A stretch of DNA of 33,465 bases from Clostridia bacterium (lineage in GTDB: Bacteria > Bacillota > Clostridia > Oscillospirales > CAG-272): NCBI GenBank assembly GCA_017451545.1, contig JAFTOB010000167.1, positions 1-33,465 of the forward strand. Reading direction: 5' to 3'. This document shows, piece by piece, positions 24,714 to 32,928 of this stretch. The position numbers and the translations under genes were made by a program. The first letter of the stretch is position 1. Each line of letters begins with the position of its first letter. The notes under the pieces were generated by a model. The model did not search any database. It saw nothing but the letters and a program-made list of their open reading frames with translations, and was not told the origin of the DNA.

Positions 24714-25856
24714 ATGAAGATATTGAACAGTGGAACGCGCTATCAGATATACGACAGCAGCATAAGGACCTACGATTCTCTGCCTCCGTATACCTACGCC
24801 GTCGGCTTCAGCAAAGAGGAGGGATGCTTTCTGATACGTAGAGAGGATATGTGCGTATCGGAAAAAACCTACGGAGTTCACAGAGAAAAGGCCGATAAGG
24901 TCATGCGCTCGTTTGAGAGCTTTGAGAGAAATCTCGGAGTTATACTGAGCGGTGACAAGGGCATCGGAAAATCGATGTTTGCAAAGATACTGTGCGTGAA
25001 TGCTGTTGAAAACGGGCTGCCCGTCGTGGTGGTAGACGAAAGCTATCCGGGCATCGCACGGTTCATCGAGAGCATAGATCAGGAGTGCCTCGTTTTGTTT
25101 GACGAGTTCGACAAAACCTTCCGCTCCACGCGGGACAACGACGATCAGGCCAAGCTCCTGAGCCTGTTTGACGGCACGGCGGGCGGCAAGAAGCTGTTCG
25201 TGGTAACCTGTAACGAGCTTTACGGCCTGAATAATTACATAGTCAACCGCCCCGGCAGATTCCACTATCATTTCAGATTCGACTATCCCTCTCCTGAAAA
25301 CGTAAGGGAATACCTTGAGGACAAGCTGAATCCCAAGTATTTCGGCGAGATAGACAAGGTGATCGAATTTTCGCGCAAGATCAGCCTGAATTATGACTGC
25401 CTGCGCGCCATAGCCTTTGAGCTGAACAGCGGCAACAGCTTTGCCGATGCCATTGCCGACCTTAACATAATGACAACGGAGGAAGAGGAATACAGGGTTT
25501 ATCTTTTCTTTGAGAATGGAAAGAGCCTCCACAATCTTCGATTCAGCACGAACCTTTACGACTACGACGGTTCTATGACCTATATACGGTTCTACGACAA
25601 CGACGGCAATTTCGTGCTGGATGCACACTTTGACAAGGGCTCTGTAACCTACGATATAGCAAGGGGTAAGGTCGTAATTCCTGCGGAGGGCATCAAGATA
25701 AACAAGAAAAACGACGACGATGATGACGATTACTTCGACGATAACGATGACAGTGCCGAGGTGTCTTCCGCCGGTTCGCCATCCTTCCGCGGAGTTAAGG
25801 TAACGTATATGAGCTTTGCAAAGCGCCGCCCCAAGAGCCTTCACTACGCCGTCTGA
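24714..25856 (+). CDS. AAA+ ATPase with acidic C-terminal tail
   Basis: This 380-aa protein starts at the ATG at 24714; the in-frame extension to 24615 crosses the leader. Walker A is GDKGIGKS (80-87), Walker B is LVLFDE (126-131), a sensor-1-like Asn167 sits in VTCNEL, and the arginine-finger candidate R182 is in NRPGRF. The N-terminal ~70 residues form a separate small domain. The C-terminal part is beta-rich, then a run of Asp residues (about 337-352) and a basic end. From memory it resembles AAA+ proteins shared by gut Firmicutes and large phages. It probably remodels a protein partner, perhaps one encoded next to it. It has no nuclease or protease domain of its own. Confidence 0.92.
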   Translation: MKILNSGTRYQIYDSSIRTYDSLPPYTYAVGFSKEEGCFLIRREDMCVSEKTYGVHREKADKVMRSFESFERNLGVILSGDKGIGKSMFAKILCVNAVENGLPVVVVDESYPGIARFIESIDQECLVLFDEFDKTFRSTRDNDDQAKLLSLFDGTAGGKKLFVVTCNELYGLNNYIVNRPGRFHYHFRFDYPSPENVREYLEDKLNPKYFGEIDKVIEFSRKISLNYDCLRAIAFELNSGNSFADAIADLNIMTTEEEEYRVYLFFENGKSLHNLRFSTNLYDYDGSMTYIRFYDNDGNFVLDAHFDKGSVTYDIARGKVVIPAEGIKINKKNDDDDDDYFDDNDDSAEVSSAGSPSFRGVKVTYMSFAKRRPKSLHYAV

Positions 25857-25914
25857 CCGAGACGGGTATAACAGGAATTTAAAATATATGCCGCACAGGC
25901 AGAAGGAGATTAAT

Positions 25915-27123
25915 ATGGCAAATTTTCTTGAAAATTACGGACTGGGCTTTATCGATGATGACGATGATGCCGTTATGGGGCTTCTCGGATACGCCGCGCA
26001 GGAGGGAAAAGCCAAGACCGGATACTACGGAGCACCTTACATATTCAAATCCATGGGCAATTTTGAGCTTTGGGTCAAGACCGAGATCCGAGAGGAGCAA
26101 AAAAGCCTGAATGTAGTGGGCTTTGACACGCATTGCGGCGGAACGTGCGTGTGGAAAATGAAATACTCGGGTATAGACGTAACCCCGAAGGATGCATCAA
26201 AGCTTGAGCGTGCGTTGATTTTTAACGGTACAGAGGAGAACGCCGGGATCCTTCCCATAGACGTTATTTCTGCAGATGTCCTTCCAAGCTTCCTTGCAGG
26301 TGATGAGATGGAGCTTCAGGTGGTTGCTTTGCCGTTGAGTATAGGCTATTATGAGAATGAGGATGAGTACGCCGAAGCTCAGCCTAAAAATGAGAATGGC
26401 GAAACGTGGTTGGCCGCAGTAGGATCCTTGCTTCCCGTTTCCTTCCTCGTTAACCACGCTCCGTCGAAGTATGAGGAAGGCAAGCGCTATGAAAACGATG
26501 CGCACGTTCATTTCGCTGCAAGGGTGAAGGAGCTCTATCACGGCACGGTGGAGCTTAACGGTGAAAAAATGAATATGTTTATCAGATGCATAGCTGAAAC
26601 AAATTTCGGACTGCTCGAGTTTGACCACACTTTGGAGCAGGTCGATGAGAATATGAGGGAGAAGATCAAGGTGGGCTCCATTATCAGCGGCGTTTGCATA
26701 ATATCGGGAGACGTGGCGATCAAGGAATACAATAAAGGCTTTGTCCGGGACTTCGAGCACAATCTCAGGCTTGTCCGATATACGGTGATGGAGGGAGACC
26801 CGGAGCGATTGAGGTTCGTTTTAAAAGATGATTCCGTTTGTGTGTGCGACGGCTCCGTGCTGGCGGGAAAGCAGGCTGTGATTGATTTCGTTAAAAATAT
26901 ACAGGCCGAGCGCAAGTCGAAATATTCGGCAGATCTTGTGACGGTGACGGCTGTGAACGCTGGATGTGCCGAGTATCCCATCGGCACTCGGTGCGTAGGG
27001 CTGAGGGAGTCCGAAAAGGATGAGTATGATTGCACGGTCTTCGTTTCGACAGATGAAGACGGAATGATCACGAAGCTCGAGTTCTGTACGGGCAACCGAT
27101 ATACTTTTGAATATAACGGTTAA
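25915..27123 (+). CDS. Unknown 402-aa protein, third gene of the AAA+ cluster
   Basis: The ATG at 25915 follows AAGGAGATTA; the in-frame extension to 25816 runs into the ATPase gene and is rejected. The protein is acidic (YGLGFIDDDDDAVMG near the start), mixed alpha/beta, without a signal peptide or TM helix. The central part contains beta-rich stretches with HCGGTCVWKM and VSFLVNHAPSKYEEG. The last ~100 residues, from ERLRFVLKDDSVCVCDG, suggest an NTF2/SnoaL-like small domain, as a weak guess. I do not recognise the family. It lies 58 nt behind the AAA+ gene, ends just before a terminator, and is likely co-transcribed with the ATPase. Confidence 0.85.
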   Translation: MANFLENYGLGFIDDDDDAVMGLLGYAAQEGKAKTGYYGAPYIFKSMGNFELWVKTEIREEQKSLNVVGFDTHCGGTCVWKMKYSGIDVTPKDASKLERALIFNGTEENAGILPIDVISADVLPSFLAGDEMELQVVALPLSIGYYENEDEYAEAQPKNENGETWLAAVGSLLPVSFLVNHAPSKYEEGKRYENDAHVHFAARVKELYHGTVELNGEKMNMFIRCIAETNFGLLEFDHTLEQVDENMREKIKVGSIISGVCIISGDVAIKEYNKGFVRDFEHNLRLVRYTVMEGDPERLRFVLKDDSVCVCDGSVLAGKQAVIDFVKNIQAERKSKYSADLVTVTAVNAGCAEYPIGTRCVGLRESEKDEYDCTVFVSTDEDGMITKLEFCTGNRYTFEYNG

Positions 27124-27143
27124 TTGCAAACTAAACAGGCAAG

Positions 27144-27177
27144 AAATGGCGAAGGTTACGTCCTTCGCCATTTTTTA
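27144..27177 (+). terminator. Intrinsic terminator of the AAA+ cluster
   Basis: AAATGGCGAAGG (27144-27155) pairs perfectly with CCTTCGCCATTT (27162-27173), followed by more T residues (TTTTTT in all at 27171-27176). It closes the 23741-27123 gene group. Confidence 0.93.
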
Positions 27178-27187
27178 TATTATGTAG

Positions 27188-27216
27188 TTGAAAACCCGGT
27201 GATTTTATGTTATAAT
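27188..27216 (+). promoter_or_regulatory. Sigma-A promoter for the secreted nuclease gene
   Basis: TTGAAA (27188-27193), a 17-nt spacer and TATAAT (27211-27216). The expected start near 27223 leaves a leader of about 100 nt. Confidence 0.88.
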
Positions 27217-27242
27217 GAATCTGTATAGCCAATAAACAGCAG

Positions 27243-27308
27243 GACCGTATTGCGGTCTTCGAAGAAGACGCACAACGGAACGTCCGATATATAAGCGGGT
27301 CAAGCCCG
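27243..27308 (+). promoter_or_regulatory. Structured 5' leader of the nuclease gene
   Basis: Several short hairpins follow each other: GACCG (27243-27247) with CGGTC (27253-27257), or alternatively GTCTT (27255-27259) with AAGAC (27265-27269); CGGA/TCCG (27276-27286); and CGGGT/GCCCG (27296-27308). The first two exclude each other. It does not match a riboswitch class I can recall. Confidence 0.4.
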
Positions 27309-27325
27309 ACGTAAGGAGGAAAAAT

Positions 27326-30300
27326 ATGAATAACATTACAAAGCGCGGTCTTGCGCTGATGCTGGTGCTGGCATCGCTCGTGTCATGCGTTTGCATCGTC
27401 AGCTTTAATTCGGTAGCCGCCGATTTTTCGTACACCTACGGCGGAGGCTACATATACAACTGGGGAACCCGCGGCGAGGCGGCGATCTTTTTGTCGCCCA
27501 ACGCCGAAAAATTCTATGACACACGGAGCTCGTATGAGGTGTTATCCTCGTATTCGGGCGGCACGGGCGTGTCCGATGCGCCGAAGAGCGATCTCTATTA
27601 TGAGCTCCAGCGGCTGATGAAGAACGCCCAGACCTACACCACGAGCTACGAAGCGACAAAATCTCTTTATAAATACACCGACTGTCAGGGTGGCGGCGGC
27701 AAGATCTCGTCCTTCTATTCGGGCAACCCCATCGGCCCTTCTTGGGACGGTGGCTGGAACCGCGAGCACACCTGGCCCAACAGCAAGGGCCTCGGCGGCA
27801 ACGACGAGAACGATATTATGATGCTTCGCCCCACCTCCACTAGCGAAAACTCTTCCCGCGGCAACACGGCCTACGGAGAGAGCGCGGGATATTATCATCC
27901 CAACAGCGAGTCGGGCGGTAAGTACGATCTCCGCGGCGACGTGGCGCGTATTTTCCTCTACGTTTACGTCCGTTGGGGCAACGTCAACGGTAACGGCAGC
28001 TACTCGACATGGGGCAAGAGCGGAGTAATGGAGAGCGTGGACGTCCTGCTCGACTGGATGGAGGCCGACCCCGTGGACACATGGGAGCTCGGCCGCAACG
28101 ATTCGGTCGAGTCCATAACCGGCACGCGAAACGTGTTCGTCGACTACCCCGAGCTGGCCTTTCTGCTTTTCGGTGCGGAGATCCCGAGCGATATGGTAAC
28201 TCCCTCGGGCAAGGCAGGGCAGACCTGCGACCACAATAATTTCGGCGCGGGTGTCACTGTTACCGCCACCTGCACGTCGGGCGGTTACACCCTCTACACC
28301 TGCAAAACCGCAGGCTGCGGATATTCTTACAGAACCAATATTACCGAAGCGACGGGCCACAGCTACGTCGGCGGCAAATGCAGTGCTTGCGGCGAGGCCG
28401 AGCCCGAAGTTCCCGCCACACCCACCTACGTGACCGAGATCAAGACGGGCGTACCATACAAGCTGGGATTCTTGCAGGAGAGCAGGGGCGCGGAGTATTA
28501 TTTCACGGGCACGATGTCGAACTACTACGGTGCCACGTCCACCGATTTTGATCAGGGCGTTGACGTGTACGTCGAAGCGGTGAGCGGCGGCTACCGCCTG
28601 TATTTCAAGGATTCGGGCGGACAGAAGCAGTACATAAATCTGGTTCTCAGCGGCACTCACTATAATTTTACTTACAGTACCTCGCCCACGTCGGTCTTCA
28701 CGTGGGATCAGACGAAGCACGCCTTTTACACCACCGTGTCGGGCGAGATCTGCTATATGGGCACCTACGGCAGCTACTATACCGTCAGCGTTCTGCGCTC
28801 ATCGATGTACAAGGAGACCGATTATATAGCCCGTATGTACACGTTTGAGAGCGGCGAGGAGCCCGACGGTACCTGCACTCACAGCTATAAGTCGACCGTA
28901 ACGGCACCCACCTGCACGTCGGGCGGCTTCACCACGTACACCTGCTCACTCTGCGGCCACAGCTATAAGGACAGCGAAACGGCCGCCCTCGGCCACAGCT
29001 ACGTCGGGAATAAATGCAGCGTTTGTGACGCCGTCAAGGTAACGTCCGAGAAGGTGAATATCAGCTTTGCCGACACGTCAAACCGTACCTCGCTCAACAC
29101 AAACCTGCAGATCTGGGCGCAGAACGGCATCACCGTCACGAATAACAAGGCAAAATCCTCCGTCGACGTGAAGGATCACAGCAACCCCGCGCGCTTTTAC
29201 GCGGGCTCGGACGTCATTATCGCGGGGCAGGGAATCACCAAGCTTGAGATAAACTGTGCGGGTCTTTCCGACAAATACGTGGCGGGCTGGTTGGAGGTTC
29301 CCGAGGGAGCCGTGGCCACAAACAGCGGCGGCGTTATTACAGTCACCTTCGCCTCTCCCGTTGACAGCGTCACTTATACCAACCTGTCCGCGCAGTGCCG
29401 CGCGTACGACATAACCGTTTATTGCGAATCGGCCGCGCCCGAGCATCAGTACAACGAGTACGGCTACTGTGAGCATTGCCAGGTCAATATCAGCGGCGCG
29501 TCGGTCACTCTCGGCCGCGACCTCACTATGAATTATTCGGTCGACCTTATGGATGCGGAGCTCAAAGCAAGCCTTAACCGCATCTCAATGCGGTTCACAA
29601 TGAACGGCAAGACCGCGACAGTGGCCCTCGATAAGACCCAAAAGACCGACGAAGGCCACTACGTATTCTCCTTTGAGGGTATAGCCCCCCAATGTATGGC
29701 CGATAATATTGCCGCCGAGCTGATGCTTGACGGGAAGGTCATCGCGGCTGTTGACGAATACAGCGTCAAGGCCAACGCCGAAACTCTCCTCGCCCTCTAT
29801 CCCGACAACGGGGAACTGAAGCAGCTGGCGGTGGATATGCTCACCTACGGCGCGGCGGCGCAGATCTATAAGGATCATAACGTGAACAGCCTTGCAAATC
29901 GGGATCTCACGGGCGAGTATGAGCCCTCCGAGACCCTGCCCGCCGGGAGCCTGATGACAATGACGCAGTCTGCAAGCAACACCGTGAAGTTCAAGGCGGC
30001 ACACGTCTGGTTCGATAACGTCAACAGGATCGGCGTCACCCTCTCGACCGCGGAGGGCGTGAAGCTGCTCGTCAACGGCCGGCAGGTCGAGCTGACTGGC
30101 GAGACCTATTACACCGAGGCCATCTACGCCACCGACTTCGGTAAGGTCTACACCTTCGAGCTCTACGAGGGCAATACCCGCGTTCAGACCCTCACCTACA
30201 GCGTCGCCGATTACGTCTACGCTATGATGAATAAGACCGACGGCGAGGGCAACCTGACCGAAATGGCCGAGCTGGCCCGCGCGCTCTACCGCTACGGCGT

Positions 30301-30334
30301 GTCGGCGGCCGCGTACAGAAGCACGCAGTCTTAA
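27326..30334 (+). CDS. Secreted endonuclease I with modular C-terminal domains
   Basis: This 1002-aa protein has TAAGGAGGAAAA upstream of its ATG. A Sec signal peptide (1-32) likely is cut after SVAA. The endonuclease I (EndA/NucM) domain covers about 55-290, with the catalytic motif WNREHTWPNS (144-153, His148) and MMLRPTSTSENSSRGN. Two Cys-rich modules (about 303-358 and 517-570) each contain a T-C-T-S-G-G-Y/F-T-x-Y-T-C core and a GHSYVG-x-K-C-S-x-C end, probably zinc-binding or disulfide-bonded. Unassigned beta domains lie between and after them. The C-terminal ~250 residues include ELKQLAVDMLTYGAAAQIY, a phrase I know from other secreted proteins of gut Clostridia. It probably degrades extracellular DNA or RNA for nutrient use. 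Confidence 0.95.
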   Translation: MNNITKRGLALMLVLASLVSCVCIVSFNSVAADFSYTYGGGYIYNWGTRGEAAIFLSPNAEKFYDTRSSYEVLSSYSGGTGVSDAPKSDLYYELQRLMKNAQTYTTSYEATKSLYKYTDCQGGGGKISSFYSGNPIGPSWDGGWNREHTWPNSKGLGGNDENDIMMLRPTSTSENSSRGNTAYGESAGYYHPNSESGGKYDLRGDVARIFLYVYVRWGNVNGNGSYSTWGKSGVMESVDVLLDWMEADPVDTWELGRNDSVESITGTRNVFVDYPELAFLLFGAEIPSDMVTPSGKAGQTCDHNNFGAGVTVTATCTSGGYTLYTCKTAGCGYSYRTNITEATGHSYVGGKCSACGEAEPEVPATPTYVTEIKTGVPYKLGFLQESRGAEYYFTGTMSNYYGATSTDFDQGVDVYVEAVSGGYRLYFKDSGGQKQYINLVLSGTHYNFTYSTSPTSVFTWDQTKHAFYTTVSGEICYMGTYGSYYTVSVLRSSMYKETDYIARMYTFESGEEPDGTCTHSYKSTVTAPTCTSGGFTTYTCSLCGHSYKDSETAALGHSYVGNKCSVCDAVKVTSEKVNISFADTSNRTSLNTNLQIWAQNGITVTNNKAKSSVDVKDHSNPARFYAGSDVIIAGQGITKLEINCAGLSDKYVAGWLEVPEGAVATNSGGVITVTFASPVDSVTYTNLSAQCRAYDITVYCESAAPEHQYNEYGYCEHCQVNISGASVTLGRDLTMNYSVDLMDAELKASLNRISMRFTMNGKTATVALDKTQKTDEGHYVFSFEGIAPQCMADNIAAELMLDGKVIAAVDEYSVKANAETLLALYPDNGELKQLAVDMLTYGAAAQIYKDHNVNSLANRDLTGEYEPSETLPAGSLMTMTQSASNTVKFKAAHVWFDNVNRIGVTLSTAEGVKLLVNGRQVELTGETYYTEAIYATDFGKVYTFELYEGNTRVQTLTYSVADYVYAMMNKTDGEGNLTEMAELARALYRYGVSAAAYRSTQS

Positions 30335-30346
30335 AGGGGGATGACT

Positions 30347-30487
30347 ATGTATAACGAAAAGAAAAAGAAGTACGAACAGCCCACGGCCAACCTCCTCGCG
30401 TTCATGCCCGAGGATATCGTCACCACCAGCAACGGCTTCGCAGGTGAGGACCAGTGGCTGGATACCGAGGGCGGGGAGCAACAATAA
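30347..30487 (+). CDS. 46-aa peptide gene after the nuclease
   Basis: The ATG at 30347 follows AAAGGGGG and the frame closes at TAA 30485-30487. The peptide begins MYNEKKKKYEQPTANLLAF and continues with M-P-E-D-I-V-T-T-S-N-G-F, then an acidic tail with one Trp. From memory, very similar short peptides with a K-Y-E-x-P start and a D-I/V-x-T-S-x-G middle occur next to secreted proteins in many gut Firmicutes; their function is unknown. It lies only 12 nt after the nuclease stop and 18 nt before the next start, so it is clearly in the operon. It is short enough to be missed by standard length cut-offs. Confidence 0.75.
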   Translation: MYNEKKKKYEQPTANLLAFMPEDIVTTSNGFAGEDQWLDTEGGEQQ

Positions 30488-30505
30488 TTTTTGGAGGAGA
30501 AACGA

Positions 30506-31189
30506 ATGACAGCTTGCATAGAAGGCTTGCTTGAGCTTTGCAGAAAGCAGCCCTTTGACGTTGACGAAATCCAAGGCTTCATCAAAAGCAATAATATGAG
30601 TAGCGAGGACGTGACCCGCGCGGTATTGAAGCTGTGCGATGAAGGTATGTTCTCTTATAAAGATTATTTAGACGAACATGGAAAAGAACCTCAGCCGGGC
30701 GATTTGTGTACTTATAATTGGGAGCTGTTATTCAACGTTCTGATGGATAACGGCTTGGATGCAAGTCTTGTGATTCCGGAGCGCGGGTTTATAAGTGAAA
30801 ACGTGCTTTCCTCCATCAGATATTTTGACGACGGAGATCTTGGTGCAAGAATTTTGCGGAATATTTTATCAAAAGGCTTTTCTCCCGATATCCGGATCGA
30901 TCATATGACCCTCTTTGAGGAGGTGGACGATAATCTTATGACGGATATCGGTATGGATCTTTATAATCACAAGTGGCAGCTTGACAACGCCTTCCGCTTT
31001 TGGTTGGTGCTCGTCGGATTCGGCGGAGTGCTTAGGAGCGGTAAGCTTCCTGTTGATATGTGCGACGGTTACTCTCCGCAAATTTTCAAAAAGTTTGAAA
31101 AATTTGACTATGATATTGTTCGGTTCGACCGCGATTTTGAGCTGAGGATCATAGAAAAGGAGACGAATACTCTTGTGGCTACCGCCTGA
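30506..31189 (+). CDS. Unknown 227-aa protein, possibly ankyrin-like helical repeat
   Basis: The ATG at 30506 follows GGAGGAGA; an in-frame TTG at 30491 lies inside that ribosome site and is rejected. The protein is acidic, soluble and mostly helical. Paired short helices such as LLFNVLMDNGLDASLVIP and LGARILRNILSKGFSPDI have the N-G-L-D / G-F-S-P-D turn seen in ankyrin-like repeats, a weak resemblance. There is no signal peptide or catalytic motif. It is the third gene behind the nuclease promoter and ends before a terminator. A protective or regulatory role toward the nuclease would be speculation. Confidence 0.82.
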   Translation: MTACIEGLLELCRKQPFDVDEIQGFIKSNNMSSEDVTRAVLKLCDEGMFSYKDYLDEHGKEPQPGDLCTYNWELLFNVLMDNGLDASLVIPERGFISENVLSSIRYFDDGDLGARILRNILSKGFSPDIRIDHMTLFEEVDDNLMTDIGMDLYNHKWQLDNAFRFWLVLVGFGGVLRSGKLPVDMCDGYSPQIFKKFEKFDYDIVRFDRDFELRIIEKETNTLVATA

Positions 31190-31222
31190 CGTCAGAAAAG
31201 AGAATTAGAGTCAAAACGAAAG

Positions 31223-31252
31223 ATCGGAGATTCATCGAATCTCCGATTTTTG
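31223..31252 (+). terminator. Intrinsic terminator of the nuclease operon
   Basis: ATCGGAGATT (31223-31232) pairs perfectly with AATCTCCGAT (31238-31247) around CATCG, followed by TTTT and GCTTT. It lies 33 nt after the stop of the 227-aa gene. Confidence 0.92.
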
Positions 31253-31266
31253 CTTTGCGATCACAT

Positions 31267-31295
31267 TTGACATCGCTCCGTCTTTGTGATATAAT
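31267..31295 (+). promoter_or_regulatory. Perfect sigma-A promoter for the MFS gene
   Basis: TTGACA (31267-31272), a 17-nt spacer and TATAAT (31290-31295) match consensus exactly. The transcript would begin near 31302, giving a leader of about 160 nt that contains structured leader B. Confidence 0.95.
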
Positions 31296-31320
31296 GGTTT
31301 CAGAATAAATTATTTGAGGC

Positions 31321-31464
31321 AGCGTGAAAGCTCATTTGCCAAAATGGGTAGTGTATCTGTTCACGCAAGGCAAAAACGCTTTCGGATCAAAGATCCGATC
31401 CGCAATGCGGACGCGTTTTTTAAAATTTTATGTGCCGCCACCGGGCGGAGGAATGGAGATCAAT
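31321..31464 (+). promoter_or_regulatory. Structured leader, copy B (before MFS transporter)
   Basis: AAAAACGC (31372-31379) pairs with GCGTTTTT (31413-31420, then one more T). It encloses TCGGATC/GATCCGA (31382-31398, AAA loop) and TCCGC/GCGGA (31399-31411), so the whole can fold as a three-way junction ending in a T-tract, like an intrinsic terminator. Downstream, CCGCC/GGCGG (31435-31448) lies just before TGGAG and the ATG. It is homologous to leader A at 17093-17237. Transcription from the strong promoter at 31267 must pass this structure to reach the gene. Confidence 0.65.
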
Positions 31465-32799
31465 ATGCACGAAAAACGGTTTGGTAAAAAAGAATGGCTG
31501 GTTCTCGTTCTCTTCGGACTCATCGGGCAGATCGCCTGGTCTGTGGAGAATATGTACTTCAATCTCTTCGTCTTTGAGACGGTGGCGCCGTCCCTGAACA
31601 CCGTAACTCTGATGGTTCAGCTCAGCGGCATCGTGGCGACCCTCGCCACCCTCGTGGCGGGAACGCTCTCCGACAAAGTCGGCAACCGCAGGAGCTTTAT
31701 CTCTTGGGGCTACGCCATCTGGGGCGTGACCGTTGCACTCTTCGGCTTTTTGTCCCCCGAGCTTACACAAAGCCTGCTCGGCTGCGGACTCGGCAAGGCC
31801 GTTTCTATAACTCTCGTGGCCGTCGTGGTGGCAGACTGCGTTATGACCCTCTTCGACTCCACGGCCAACGACGCCTGCTTCAACGCTTGGGTCACCGATA
31901 ATACCGAAAGCTCCTTCCGCGGCAAGGTTGAGGGCGTCCTTTCGATTTTGCCCCTGCTGGCCATGCTCATAGTCGCAGGCGGCTTCGGCATCATCGTCGA
32001 GATGGTGGGCTACCCCGCCGTTTTCCTCGGCCTCGGCGCCGTCATCTCGGTCTGCGGTATCTGCGGCATATTCACGCTCAAGGACAGCCCGAGCCTGCGG
32101 CGCAGCGGCGGCTTTAAGGATATACTCTACGGCTTCCGCCCGAGCGTTGTCAAGGGAAACGCGCCCCTTTATGTGACCCTTTGCCTCGTCCTCGTCTACG
32201 GCATCGCTTGCCAGATCTTTATGCCATATCTCATAATTTATATGAAGACCTACCTCGGATTTTCCGTTATTGAGTACAGCATCGTTTTCGGCGCCGCCAT
32301 CATCCTCGGCGCGGCGGTAAATCTCTATCTGACGAGACTTTCGGACAAAAAGAACAAGCAGACAATGCTTTATTTCGCCTCGGCAATCTTCGCCGCGGGA
32401 CTTCTCGGAATGTATTTCGCCAAGGGCGTCGGCAAGACGGTCTGCCTTATCACCTTCGGCCTCGGCGGCTTCGTGATGATCACAGGATATATTCTCATCT
32501 CCGCCCTGTGCGGCTCGCTGGTGCGTGACTACACCCCCGAGGGCGAGGTCGGCAAGCTGCAGGGCGTGCGAATGGTCTTCAGCGTGCTCATACCCATGAT
32601 CGCAGGTCCCATGATAGGCAACGGAATAAACGCCGCGCGAAACATCCCCCTGGCCGATATGGGCTCGGCCGACGTTATGACGACCCGGTATATCCCCGCC
32701 CCCGAAATATTCCTCGCAGGCTCGCTCTGCGCGCTCCTTATGTTCGCCCTCATCCCCGTCCTCAAGAGGATATCGAAGAAAACAACCAAGAAATTTTGA
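31465..32799 (+). CDS. MFS transporter
   Basis: This 444-aa integral membrane protein starts at the ATG at 31465, preceded by TGGAG. About twelve TM helices are visible. The loop-2/3 motif GTLSDKVGNRRSFI (about residues 66-79) fits the MFS motif A pattern G-x-x-x-D-x-x-G-x-R. The second half repeats a weaker version (LTRLSDKKNKQ). An Asp residue lies in the fourth helix region (FDSTANDACFNAW), near a likely substrate path. The family includes sugar, peptide and drug carriers; the substrate cannot be assigned. The gene is monocistronic, driven by a consensus promoter and probably controlled through its long structured leader. Confidence 0.94.
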   Translation: MHEKRFGKKEWLVLVLFGLIGQIAWSVENMYFNLFVFETVAPSLNTVTLMVQLSGIVATLATLVAGTLSDKVGNRRSFISWGYAIWGVTVALFGFLSPELTQSLLGCGLGKAVSITLVAVVVADCVMTLFDSTANDACFNAWVTDNTESSFRGKVEGVLSILPLLAMLIVAGGFGIIVEMVGYPAVFLGLGAVISVCGICGIFTLKDSPSLRRSGGFKDILYGFRPSVVKGNAPLYVTLCLVLVYGIACQIFMPYLIIYMKTYLGFSVIEYSIVFGAAIILGAAVNLYLTRLSDKKNKQTMLYFASAIFAAGLLGMYFAKGVGKTVCLITFGLGGFVMITGYILISALCGSLVRDYTPEGEVGKLQGVRMVFSVLIPMIAGPMIGNGINAARNIPLADMGSADVMTTRYIPAPEIFLAGSLCALLMFALIPVLKRISKKTTKKF

Positions 32800-32877
32800 A
32801 GATTGCTATGGCGCAACCTGCCGTTGACCTTTGCGCCTCGCCCGAGGACTTTTAAAAGAGCGAGAACGCTGTCGTCA

Positions 32878-32928
32878 CGTCGCGCGATAGCGACGGACGG
32901 GATGAACGGACAGCAACAGACAGTTGCT
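32878..32928 (+). other. Intergenic hairpins between the MFS and XRE genes
   Basis: The 186-nt gap holds two short perfect hairpins, CGTCGC/GCGACG (32878-32895) and AGCAAC/GTTGCT (32912-32928), but no T-tract. The second ends where the -35 box of the next promoter begins. They may act as weak 3'-end structures of the MFS transcript. Confidence 0.4.

Noticed and set aside
27223..27325. c-di-GMP or other known riboswitch in the nuclease leader
   Set aside because: The conserved sequence elements of the cyclic-di-GMP and preQ1 classes are absent by eye; only generic hairpins are present.
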